From contig OX442424.1 in the NCBI GenBank assembly GCA_949361645.1, positions 8,249,322 through 8,313,321 of the forward strand: a stretch of 64,000 nucleotides of DNA, written 5' to 3'. The position numbers and the translations under genes were made by a program. The stretch comes from Spongilla lacustris (Eukaryota > Porifera > Demospongiae > Spongillida > Spongillidae). The notes below the pieces were generated by a model, which was not told the origin of the DNA, searched no databases, and saw only the letters and a program-made list of their open reading frames with translations. Shown here in pieces: positions 22,854 through 54,500 of the stretch. Each line of letters begins with the position of its first letter. The first letter of the stretch is position 1.

Positions 22854-23096
22854 AGGATTTCTTTTCCTTTGGATTTGCCTGATATTGAGCTTGTTTGGAG
22901 GCTAAAATCAGTTCTCGATTTTGATCGTAGTAGGCCTTCACGCTCCTTCTTACGTTCCGGATCAAGCCAGTATTGCGCCTTCGTGCTATCCTTCTTACTT
23001 TCAAAATCGGCTTTGTAGCGCTTCCTGTCGCAAGCCTTCTTTGTTTCATACGCTTCTTGAATACTGTCACGCTCCTCACATTCATCTTGCGACTCG
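22854..23096 (-). pseudogene. Frameshifted fragment encoding Lys/Tyr-rich 14-15-residue repeats
   Basis: On the minus strand, one frame encodes DECEERDSIQEAYETKKACD then KRYKADFESKKDSTKAQYWL and DPERKKERE. At about 22950 the pattern jumps to another frame that encodes VKAYYDQNRELILASKQAQ and YQANPKEKKSYE, followed by a GTAGGA donor-like site. Together these are about four units of the form (A)xYxxNPExKKxxxK. I recall similar tyrosine/lysine repeats in predicted sponge and cnidarian proteins, but cannot name the family. The frame change implies a pseudogene or a sequencing error. No conventional gene surrounds it. Confidence 0.55.
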
Positions 23097-23797
23097 TCAA
23101 AAAATGGCTTCTACTATTATGTCTTTACACATGTACACGTGGAATAGCACTTCAGTGGCTTCTGGCCATGACCTCCATATAAGGCATCAGAAGCTGATAA
23201 AATCTGTTGTGGGCTATGTGTTAACATAACTAAGTTTGCTAAAGATCGAAATTGTGTTCAGTATAACTCAAAATAGGAAAGTAATAGTACCAAACAAATT
23301 CGGCAGAAAGTTTCTAACTTATCTCCTACAGTTCCTTTTGATAACCGCAAACATTAAGCTTCAATCGTGACAAAGATACAATGCAATAAACCTCTTATCC
23401 GAGCGAATCTTATCTTATCAGATCCGGAAGAAGAAGAAGAAGAAGGAATCGTGTTTTCCCATGTTTTCAGGTTCTAGTGTGGGAACGAGTGAGCGTTATC
23501 TCTGTTGTCTGAGCTTTCTAAGCGTCGGCAGTTTTACTACAGTGTAGGTAATCGTTGGCTGTATCCAAATACACTCGCTAAATTCCAACTGATTCTACGG
23601 CGCATCGGCAATAATGGAATCTGGTGTTTTGCTAATCGTATTCATGACACTTCAAATCCTACATAGGACCTACTAACGTAGGTCCCGATATTTATTCTAT
23701 TATCTATGGTGCCATATATGGAAGAAAAAAATGCGCTACATGTACATGTAGTCCATAAATTATTCACACATTCTTTGCATCACATTTTTGCGCCATA
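23097..23797. other. Non-coding interval upstream of the carrier gene
   Basis: No supported gene. A small imperfect inverted repeat (AGGACCTAC / GTAGGTCC, about 23666-23689) is followed by CTATTATCTATGGTGCC, which resembles, in reverse, the sequence just left of the 403-bp palindrome. A palindromic CTACATGTACATGTAG lies at 23737-23752, close to the carrier start. Confidence 0.5.
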
Positions 23798-34064
<10,267 letters not shown>

Positions 34065-34212
34065 TGTAATCATCACGTGCTTTTTATTCCTTTTTTTTTT
34101 TGTCTTTAATTTTTGTAAACATGTACTTACGTACTGACAGCCAGGATGTACACGTGATGCGCAATGAATTTAAAAGCTAGCGCTTTGGCGTTCTTTGCTA
34201 TGAATATTTAGG

Positions 34213-34879
34213 ATGGATCAACGGACTTCACTTAATTTCTCGATTGCAAACATTTTGCGGGAAAGCAAGCCGGCGTTTAAGGGTTCCGTGATTTCCTTAC
34301 CTTTCTGCGCCCCTCCGGAGCCCACTAGTATACTCTCTCCGACTGACAGGCCTGACGTACTCTTGGCGGCGAATTTTGCAACTTTCCCGCTGTTCAATGT
34401 TCCCGCTCGTGCAGCCTGCCTACCCTGTCCATTCTCATTAATCTGTGGGTCGGAAGCAACGCGTGGTAAAAGTCCCCGTGGGTTTTTATATTTATAATTT
34501 ACTCACTATATCACATGCATGCATGCATGTACACTTTACCTTTGCAGAAGGCAAGGAGGGATCGAAGTGTTGTTCGGGGAAGGAGAAGCCTTTCAAGAGA
34601 AAGAAGCGAACTTCATTTACTATTTCACAGATTAGGGAACTCGAGAACAAATTTGATCAGCAGAAATACCTGACCCGGATCGACCGTCACCTCCTGGCTC
34701 GTTCGCTTGGTCTCACGGAAAAGCACGTCAAGACGTGGTACCAGAACAGGAGGACCAAATGGAAGCGAAGCTGCACGGAGCAGGACTGGAGCAAGCAACG
34801 CGAGAGTGCCGCCACAGTTATGTACAACCAGCACGTTCAACTGAAGAGGTCTTCGTCCAGCCATGATCGGGCTTTGTAG
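34213..34879 (+). CDS. Bar-like (ANTP/NK class) homeobox transcription factor
   Basis: DNA-binding transcription factor. Two exons, 34213-34465 and 34548-34879, give 194 residues. Near the N-terminus [10 protein letters not shown] is an Eh1-type motif that recruits Groucho corepressors. The homeodomain is about residues 101-160: [20 protein letters not shown], then QKYLTR and [17 protein letters not shown]48, N51 and R53 are conserved. T47 and Y49 are typical of the BarH group (Tlx also has T47 but F49), and QKYL fits both. I therefore favour a Bar/Bsh-like gene, with Tlx as the alternative. A short tail follows the homeodomain. The gene starts only 148 bp after the carrier stop codon. Confidence 0.9.
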
Positions 34880-35250
34880 GCCCTATAAACCTTTTTTTTT
34901 TTACACTTACTTTTTTGTTGTTGTCTGTTTGTGCGTTTATAACACAAATTCATGTTGCGCAGTTTGCATATTCATAAAGGATATATGTGTCCAACTGATG
35001 CTTTTTAGTTTAGATAATGCATCATATATGGGGTCCGATAATTAATGAGCTAGGGCGATCTATGTGCCCGCTGACCCTCTGAGCTTCCTTAGCAGAGCTC
35101 TAGAAGCTATTTCATACCAGCTTACACACATGTATGGTATACATTTTAGTACAGTCATAATAAAATTACAGTTTAAACAAGTTTAGCTAGTTAACAGCTT
35201 GCAGGGCATCTATATCCTTCATGGTGAACTGTTTGTTGACTTTTTCACTG

Positions 35251-35419
35251 AATACTACCCGATTACAAGACTAAAAAGTGCCGCTATCGATGGTTTAAAA
35301 TTTTATTTTATTTTTAAAGAACGCAGTAGTTTATAATACTACCCGATTACAAGACTAAAAAGTGCCGCTATCGATGGTTTAAAATTTTATTTTATTTTTA
35401 AAGAACGCAGTAGTTTACT
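35251..35419. repeat. 84-bp tandem duplication
   Basis: Two adjacent copies with identical sequence by eye, each containing ACCCGATTACAAGACTAAAA and GTGCCGCTATCGATGG, offset by exactly 84 bp. It lies between the homeobox gene and CCDC180. The rest of 34880-35547 shows no gene. Confidence 0.95.
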
Positions 35420-35547
35420 TTGCATCTATGATTATAACAAGTAGGAGGGTACGTACCGTATATTTCTTGCTCACGAAAGTTTTTATTATTCATCTAATGC
35501 GACGGTGCGCAAAGTAATTTGGAAAAGTTTTTACAGCAGTGGTTTCC

Positions 35548-44942
<9,395 letters not shown>

Positions 44943-45153
44943 CAGTTACACAATATGCATAAGAATACACAACATATGTAAAGAGGTTTCAGAGAAAATG
45001 GTACAAAGAAACACGAGTTGGGCATAAATAGTACAAGTAAATTGACTGGACATACTGGAGTACCAAATCTTGGGAGCTCTAGAAGATGAATGAGATTTAG
45101 AGCATGTATCACACAGTGGGACTAATCAACTCCTAAGTGGGTTTCCCACAAAG

Positions 45154-48100
45154 TTAGTGAAAATTTTCCTGTTCAAACTGATTCAAAAGGTCACTTTGGT
45201 GTGTCATATCGATTTGGGCAGACATCTGCTCCCTTTGTTTCCTCATTTGCTCTCTGAGCTGTTGTCGTTTAGCCAACTCTTGTTGCTGCCTTCTCTCTGC
45301 GTCTGCTGGATCCTCAGAAGCTGCTTCTTGGGACGTAGCTGCCACTACAGGGGACCCTTGAACAGACCTGCAACATTAGCCACCATTCCATACAATTAAT
45401 TAACTGGGTGGTACTTACTCCCCTGGAATATAAAAGTTTGGGGAGGGAGGGGGGAAGCACACACCTGTCTTCCTCCTTTTGCACTACCTCAGGTACATCA
45501 ACATGTCTGCGCTGCAGCTGCTGTAGCTGCTGCTGTTGCCTCTTCAGTTCCTCCAACTCCTTGGCCAGACGGTCCTGCAGACATTTCCATCTGCTTATGT
45601 GTCTGTAGGATACTACTACCATTTTTACCCACCCTCTCCTGATTCTCCAGCGCCTGCTTCCTGAACTGCTCAAAGCTAGTGTTGGCAGTTGGAATGGTGG
45701 GCTTTTTCAGCGACGGACTAGACTCGGCAGGGTCAGGGCTTGGGGTGCTCTTAGTCCCACCTGATGGTGGAACAGATGATTTTGGTGGGGGCACAGATGG
45801 CGACGATGCAACAGCAGGAGACTGATTTGTAGGTGCATTGAGTCCTGCAGCAGGAAGATGAGAAGCAAGGTTGTACATCCACCTTTTGAACAAATGAAGG
45901 TGTTTAAACCAACCTATGATGTCAGCCGCCGAATGGTGTTGAAGCAGAGAGCCACCTTGTGCCTGTCCCTGCGGTACCAGAGACCACACCCACATTAACG
46001 CTCACCACAATCTCCTTCCTCCATTAATTACCTTGTTCGCTGATGATCCCTTTGATCTGCTTCCCGACTTCTTAGTTGTGGTACCACCATTATCTACAGT
46101 TCAGGGGGAACACAAGAGTACAGTGAGACTAGGCATTGCTGATCAGCTGGTGAGTGCGTGCAACATTTGACCACAGAGTATAGGGGTGGGGGGGGGGGGG
46201 GGGGGGGACCACACCTTCTGATTCACTGCTGCTGGTGCTGGACCCAGATCCAGATGAGCTTGATTCGTCGTCAGACTGCTCTGAGCTGCTACTACTTGCA
46301 CTCAGGCGGGAAGCCTTTAGGTCAGCTGATTCTGTCAAGTCACCTGCTGTGTGGTGGTAATAACCACAACAGAAGTAGTATAAACTTAACTGTACACCCA
46401 GCAGGAAATGAATTACAAACCATAGGAGTGGCAGCTCTCCCAAAAACAACCACACCTCCCCCCCCAAAAAAAAACTTACTAGGGGTGTTGCTTTTTTGTT
46501 TTGAGGTCTTTCCCCCGCCACTCAGCTTCCCACTAATATCCTGGATAGGATGCATATATGTGTCACCACACCCACCACAAAGCTCCTCCCCCTTTACTTG
46601 TATTCTTTTCTCCAGCTCTGCCTTCTTCTTTGCTGCCTCAGCTGCTGGGTCCTTGGATTTTTGCACTAAGTAAAATAGCCAGGAGTCACATGCCACCCAA
46701 ACTTCAACCTTGAACTGGGCTTACTAGAGGGCCTCTTCTGCTTCTTGAGGACAGAGCTAACGTACTTCTCCAGTTCTCTCAGCGTTGATGGCTTTAGAGT
46801 ACCAAAGTCTATCTCAATCTCGTCCGGGTGTGTTTCTTTGAGTGCAGGTTCCCGCATCTGAATGATGTGTACAACCCTGCCGAGCTTCTCACCTAATGGT
46901 GTGTGTGTATGTGTGTGTAAGAGAGAGAACATAAAGGCAGATACTAATCAGACTACATGTGCTGGCAGCCCACAGCATTGCATGAAAGGAGACCACACAC
47001 ACAAATGGGTTAGGGGGTTATTCAATTACGGTTGGTCCCAAATCCCAAGGCACAGAAGTCCACATGACAGGACTGCTCCAGACATACCAGGAAGCTTGTT
47101 GATGTCTAAACTCAATTGCCTCTTTTCTTCATAGCTCATCGGCTTTGCATCTTCATCCTCACTGCTAGCATAGCCACTAAATGGCCTCTTCTTCGGAGCC
47201 GACGGCGCCCTACACAGAGATAGACACACAACATACCACACAATTACATTAACGTCAGGCATCCTTACTTGGAGACAGTGGCCTTTTGGTGTGGAACTGC
47301 AGGAGGAGCAGCAGCTGGGACTGGCAGGGACGGCTGCTGGTGCTGTGCTTGTGGTGAAACCACTGCTGCCTGCTGCTGCTGCTTGGCTGAAGACGCCCTC
47401 CTACCAGGCTTGCTTGCCTTCTTCTTTTTCTTCTTCTTCAACACAGGTGTGCTAGGATTGAACAGCGGGTCGTCGGACTCCAGCTCAACATCCACCGTGA
47501 TGTTTTGCTGCTGCGGCTGTTGTTGTTGTTGTTGCTTCTTCTTCTTCGAAGGCTTTGTCAGCGCTGCTAGCTGTTTATGGACTATCATCACCTGTAGGAG
47601 GAGGGTGTAGGAGAATTGTACTGCAGTCACAGATTAGTGATCTAATGGTTCGCTAACCTGCTTCTGAAGATAGCTCAGCTGGTTTGCCCTCTCGGACTCG
47701 CTGTCTGACGCTCCACTGCTGCTGCCTTCACTGTCCGAACCGGACTCGTTGGAAGAGCCCGATGACATGCCGTGCATCTTCATCTTTTTGGACATCTTTG
47801 GAGGGTGCAATGGCTCCTCCGGCATCTTGGCAAACTTCAGCTCAAACACTTCCTACACACATGGAATTGGAAGGAAAAGGGAAAGATGCACCTTGTCAAT
47901 GTGTGTACAATAACCCCAGCTGCCTTCAAATGGCAATCAACTCCCCAACCCACACACCATGTGATGCAATCAATTCATTCCAGTGACACTATACGTTAAA
48001 GACCTACCAAACCAAACGTTAAAGACCTACCAAGTTATGCACATGTGACAATCACACACCCCATCTACATACCCTATCCGAAAGAAGATCTAACCATGTT

Positions 48101-51100
48101 ATGCCCACACAAGTCCCTTTCACAAACAACAATATTCCCTTGCACACAGAGCATGTAATCTATACAGTATAACCATACCTAACAACCCCACTCTCTGGGA
48201 GGTGGGGGGTGGGGGGGGAGGGTATCAGATCCCTACAAAGACTCCTCCCCTTACCTGCAGCTTTCTGGCCATCTTCACCACATCGTGCTCTGGTGGGTTG
48301 TACTTGTAACAGTTTGTGAAGATGAGCCTCATGTCCGTAGCAAACTCAGAAGGGTCACCATACTCACGGCCCTCCAATTTTTTCTGCATCACACAGACCA
48401 CAAAACCCACGCACATGAGTACCAGAGGCAACACACAAGTGGACCGCACCATACTTTGACAGTTGTCATGTCCATGGGCTTCTTGATGATGTCGTGATAG
48501 TCATGGAGGCCGAGCGCAGAAGCATCAACCGGCTGGTAGAAGGGCCAGGCATATGCCTGCAGTGGTGGAGGGAGGGAAAGCACATCTGATGAAAACTTGC
48601 CAACAGTATAACCCACTAGGCACCCATCCTCACCGCATGCTTCTTCGAGAAGAGGTCACGCAGCAAGGTACCACAGAACCTCAGCTGTGTGGAGACAGGT
48701 TGCTTCTTGCCGAGGAGGCTGGGGTCTTCACCAGGGAGGTCCATACGAGGCCTCTTTACCTGCCTCGTGGACTCCCTTCTCTGGGGGACCAAAGGCTGAG
48801 GGATCATAGCACTCGGGCTGGGCTGCCCGCTGGATGGGGTAGTAGTGTCAGCTTGCCTCTTCACACCCCGGCGTACCTGCTGCACCCACAAATGGGAAGG
48901 TGGGTGAGAAAGGGGGTGCCAAATAGTGCAATTACATGCGTGCAGCTGTGTGTGTGTGTGTGTGTGTGTTACCTTGACTGCAGGTGTGACAGTTGTCACT
49001 GTCAGTGCCTGAGGTGTTGCTATGGTTGATTGATAAACTGTTGGTGCAACAGGAGCCGCCACTGGAGAGAAGGCAACAACATCGCCTTGTGAGGAGGGTG
49101 TCTGGTTTGTGTAGGGCTGGGGTGAACTGGTGACATCTCTGCTGATGGCTGCAGGGGATTTGGATGTAAGTATCCTTGCACAGAAAAGGCTGCCCCCCTT
49201 AACAATATACCTGACGACTTCTTGTAGAAAAGTTTATTTCCTTTCTTTGGTACTTGGACATCCACCTCCTGTAAATAGAACATGGAAATGTTATTGAATA
49301 TGAATGGGGGAACCCCCAGGGGGAAATACAACTCTCACCTCTTTTGGCATGGCCAAAATCTTCTGCTCAAATAGCTTCTCAATTGCCTGACACATCATAA
49401 CCACATCCTGTAGGACAGACAGAAGTCCATCATCCCACACATCAAAATCTAATAAAAGCATTGACATTGTTTGAACAAATTCTTTAGTGTATTGAGATTC
49501 AATAACCCGCCCCCAACTTGCTGACAGCCAAAGGATATGTACACACCATGGTACCTAACCCCTGGCCCAACTTACATTCGAACTTACATCAGTGGGTTTG
49601 TTGTACAAATAGCAGTTGCCAAAGACGGTACGGAAGTCTTCGATGCATGCCTGGGCAGAGTAGTACTGATCTTGATCGAGCTTCCGCTTGATCGTGCCCA
49701 TATCCATGGGTCGCTTAATGATCTGGAAATAGTCCTGCACACGGACAAGACAATGTGGTATCAAAAATATCAGGATGTAATTAAGCTTGGCCAAACGTCA
49801 AAGGACACCCACACACTTGGTACTGGTAACAGTACAAATGTAGTACTGAAGGCAAACTGTTACAAAGGGGTTTTATGTATGACATAACTGCTTATGCCGT
49901 CACAGGAATGTGGGGGAATCAATATAACAGAGAGCCATTTCCATATACACATGAGAGAGAGACAGCTATTTGTATTATCCACTCAGAATGCGTGACAAAC
50001 ATTATCATGTTCAAATGAACACACATTACAATACACGCATAACACAGTCCAAGCCACATTCTCGACCCGCACGGCCCCCTTACGGGAAGGTTCAATGCCA
50101 CAGGGTCAACAGGCTTATGGAAAGGCCAGGCGTAATGGTGCCTCCACAGAATACGCATCAATTTCTTGAGGTATTCAAGTTGATTAGTTACCCTGCCGCC
50201 TCTGTTGATTAAAGGCTCGTCTTTGCTTACGGTACCGTCAGCATTCTTCTGAAATAAACGAAGGTGTCGTTTTAACAACAATTGTACCATGACAGGCAAT
50301 CTACGTATATCAACCGCCCACCCGCCAATTCCCAAAGCAATTAATTACCGCAAACGCCTACCTGCTCGTGATCTTCGTACTTTGAGGACACACGACGAAC
50401 CCTTTTCCCCAGAACGTCTTGCAACGAGGAGTACGTCGTACTGGTGGCTACCGTAGTAACAGCGGTCGTGTACGCGGTAGGTACGGCTACGGCCGAACCG
50501 CTCCCGGCAACGTTCACTTTGCCAAGCGTTTGGACCGTGAGCGAGCTACCGCCACCGTACGACGGAAGTGCACTGTTGTCGCTTCTCTGCTGCGTGCTGC
50601 CAACGGTTGTCATTGATCCAGCGGTCGTAACAGCCTCGGACTTCAGTTCAAATCCGGAAGGCAAACGGCTAACTCCCTCCGTTCTGACCTGACTTGTCAG
50701 GCTTTGCTGCAGCAGGGGCGCACTGGACGACTTTCCAAGAGAGGCGGAAGTTGATGACAGGTAAGGCACGGACGTTACGCTTTCAGTCTTTACTGTCAAC
50801 GAAGACACCGAATCTGTTCTCCCGTCCGTTAGCTGCGTCCAGGAAGGTCCTTCGGCCCTTGCTTGTTGATGTTGAAGCCTTCTGAAGTCTAATCCAGGAG
50901 CCTGAAGTGTAAACCTGCAAAGGTAGGGAACAAATAGAAGCAACTGGACCACGTGGCAGAGGCCCGCCTAAATACAGAAAGCTTTTTTTTGTTCTTTTTA
51001 AATACATTGTGTGGGAGGATTAACGGAGAGCATAACTGTGTCTATTTTGGGGCAAGTTGTGTGCATTTAGCGGGCGTGTCAAGGTCATATGCCTTTGTGT

Positions 51101-51356
51101 AGAATTCAAAATTCAACTGCACGAATTCCGTTGGATGTGCGAGTCCAGAGCTTTTGCGCTAGCCTACCATCACCCTCTGTCCATAAATACGCCCCTCCGT
51201 GGGATACAATAATGGAGCGCAAAAAAATACCAGCCAGGTCTAGAAAGTGTTACCGTACCCTTCTGCGCCTTCAGCAGAGGTCGATCCCACAGTTTCTAGA
51301 CGCAGATGGCCGTCCACAGGCGAGTTCTGAAACGGATCCAATCCTTGCTCCTCCAT
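45154..51356 (-). CDS. BET double-bromodomain protein (BRD2/3/4 family)
   Basis: Chromatin reader that binds acetylated histones and promotes transcription elongation. Exon 1 is 51259-51356 ([16 protein letters not shown]), then about 50361-50915 (Ser/Thr-rich). Bromodomain 1 spans about 49338-50248: [38 protein letters not shown] and [12 protein letters not shown] with the acetyl-lysine Asn. Bromodomain 2 spans about 47656-48660: [32 protein letters not shown] and [15 protein letters not shown]. An acidic Ser-rich stretch, a Gln/Lys-rich segment and the extra-terminal (NET) domain follow at about 46720-47213 ([50 protein letters not shown]). The C-terminus holds Ser clusters and a coiled coil ([19 protein letters not shown]) and stops at 45154. 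It is one BET gene; assignment to a vertebrate paralogue is not possible. Confidence 0.96.
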
Positions 51357-51579
51357 TTTTCAACTACGCAATTCGTCAAAAACGATTTTAACACATGCGC
51401 ATATAACGCTACAACTCCGCTTTATATACAAGGCGGTTGGTCCACCTCCGCAAACTCTAGTCACGTGCTTGGCGTGGCGGCATCGTGACGTACCTGCGTC
51501 TGATTGGTCAAGAAAACCTGTTTGACCGGATAAACCGGCTACTTACCGAAAATGGCTATTCTATTAATACGCTACAAAC
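51357..51579. promoter_or_regulatory. Shared divergent promoter interval BET / INTS11
   Basis: 223 bp between head-to-head start codons. It contains TTTATATA (51421-51428), CACGTG (51461-51466) and a CGTGACGTAC stretch with a CRE/ATF-like TGACGTA. These sites are seen directly; their function is not shown. Confidence 0.6.
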
Positions 51580-54500
51580 ATGGCGGACATCAAGGTTGTT
51601 CCACTCGGTAAGCGTATAGCAAGCAAGTTTTGGATTGTCTCGTTCTAGCTGCGCTATTTTTTTGTCTTTGTCCCTCAAACTCTTACCTTTTCATATTTAC
51701 GGGGCTGATTTTCCTCCTCAGGAGCGGGACAAGGTGAGCTCGACTTACCGTGAGCATTACAAAACGACCATCACTTACATTGAAACGCAGATGTCGGTCG
51801 AAGCTGTATCCTCGTCTCGATGGGGGGCAAAAACATCATGTTCGACTGCGGAATGCATATGGGTTACAACGATGAGGCATGCCGCACGTGAGCATACGAC
51901 AATGACGTAACAGGAAATCTCGTCCCCGCTTACAGAGGCGATTTCCCGATTTTTCCTACGTAACTGGAACTGGTCAAACATGCACAGAATTTATTGATTG
52001 TGTCATAATAAGGTTAGAGCATGTTAATGCTTGGAAACGAGTTTTCAACTCTCTCCAGCCACTTTCACCTCGACCATTGTGGAGCATTGCCATATTTTAC
52101 GGAAATGTGTGGTTACACGGGGCCAATATACATGACTCAGCCAACAAAAGCTATATGTCCTATATTACTGGTATTACAGCTACATTATAAAATTGTATTT
52201 GATAAGTATTTTGTTTGTTAGGAGGATTATCGCAAGATCACTGTTGAGAAAAAGGGAGAACAAAATTTCTTTACTTCACAAATGATCAAGGACTGCATGA
52301 AGAAAGTGATTACAGTCAACCTACACCAGACAGTGCAGGTGTTTTGCCACATACTATCCAGATTCTCTACTCAAATGTGAACCCTTTTCTTTCTTCATTT
52401 CAGGTAGACAGTGACCTGGAACTGAAGGCCTATTACGCTGGACACGTGTTGGGAGCAGCTATGTTCCAAATTAGAGTTCAAAACCAATCAGTCGTGTATA
52501 CGGTTGGTGAAGAAGTAGATTGTGCAACAATGATTTTTTTTTTTTTTTTTTTTAACAGGGTGACTACAACATGACACCAGACAGACATCTTGGGTAAAGT
52601 GATGTGACAGGGATTGGTACTGAAATTAAATGATTGCATACAGATCTGCGTGGATCGACAAGTGTACGCCGGATCTACTAATCACGGAGTCGACATATGC
52701 AACTACGATACGTGACTCGAAACGGTTGGTGTTCTATTTGTATGCATTTGCGTATGCAGCGTGGTCCCATGGTGTAATGGTAAGCACCTTGGACTTTGAA
52801 TCCAAAGATCCGAGTTCGAGTCTCGGTGGGACCTCCAAGTTTTTTTTTTTTTAATCGATTTTTTTTTTTTTTGTTTTTTTTTGTTTTGTTGTTTTTACGC
52901 TAAACCTAATACATGTAATTAGAAAGCTGTGATACACAATGTTTGTGATATACAATATGTGGGATGTTCATCATCTCACCCTGTGATACACAATATGTGG
53001 GATGTTCATCTCACCCTGTGATACATGTTTGGGATGTTCATCTCACCCTGTGATACATGTTTGGGATGTTCATATCACCCTGTGATACACAATGTTTGGG
53101 ATGTTCATCTCACCCAGTGATACATGTTTGGGATGTTCATCTCACCCTGTGATACTGATTTTTCCCTGTGAAACAGGTGCAGAGAGAGAGACTTTTTGAA
53201 GAAAGTCCATGAGTGCATGGAGAGAGGTGGAAAGGTACCTGAAGAAAACAGCAGCTGTTGTCTTCAAACTCTACCTATCTTTTCTTGTCAGGTCTTGATT
53301 CCTGTTTTCGCATTAGGAAGAGCTCAAGAGCTTTGCATTCTTTTGGAGAGCTTTTGGTATGTCCTAATATGTGTGGGAAATATTCCTTCAGCTTGGTTCT
53401 GTAAGGGATCGTATGAACTTGAAGGCTCCAATCTATTTCACAACCGGCATCACGGAAAAGGTTAGTGCTGTAATGTGTTGGTGCCATGTTGTGCAGCTCT
53501 GTGCTTCCTGATGTTAGGCAAACCACTACTACAAACTGTTCATAACGTGGACCAATCAGAAGATCAGAAGTACTTTTGTACAGCGGAATATGTTTGATTT
53601 CAAACACATAAAGGTGAAGGACCCAGGATCTGCACATTTGATTTATTTCCTCCCTATTTCACCCCCCCTACACACACGCGCACACACACACACACACTCT
53701 TGAAGCCATTTGACCGTTCTTACACAGACCAACCTGGTCCCATGGTGGTCTTTGCAACACCAGGGATGTTGCACGGTGGCCAGTCACTGCAGATATTCAA
53801 AAAGTGGGCAGAAGACGAGAAGAACATGGTAACTGGGGAGGGATAGCGCACATCAAAATGCCATCTTGACTCATGCACCATCTCTATATAAAGCTCATCA
53901 TGCCAGGTTATTGTGTTGCTGGTACTATTGGACAAAAAGTCCTTTCTGGCAAAAAGACAATTGAGATTGACAAGAAGATGGTAAGAATTCTTTGGGCGTG
54001 GCACCATCACTTTGTGCTGTTGATTGTCATCGTAGGTGAACGTTAGGTTATCTGTCCAGTACATGTCCTTCAGGTCAGTTTGCCCTTCTTGAAACTATTT
54101 ACATGAGCTTAGGTTTAATGTTGTACCTAGCGCCCACGCTGATGCTAAGGGCATTATGCAGCTCATTAGACAGGTAATACCTCTGATGACCACACTTGAG
54201 ATGCGTGTACCTCTGATGTGGTCTGTAGGCAGAACCTAAGAATGTGATGTTGGTCCATGGTGAATATGCCAAGATGGAGTTCCTTAAGCAGAAGGTGCTG
54301 CAAGAGTTTGGTACGTCTTTTGTGTGCAGGTGTAGAGCTGTTTGGTGAAGGAGGAAGAGTTTCAGGTGTCAGCTGTTTCATGCCTGCAAACGGAGAAACA
54401 ATTACCATCGAGACACCCCCTGTGATACTGGCCAATATGTCCCGCTTACTACTAAAGAGGACACTAGAGAAAGGTTTTGGTAAGTGTGTACTCAAATTTT

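Noticed and set aside
51089..51391. 100-residue + strand ORF between BET and INTS11
   Set aside because: It overlaps BET exon 1 (51259-51356) in antisense and has no recognisable domain; BET exon 1 splices in phase to the next exon.
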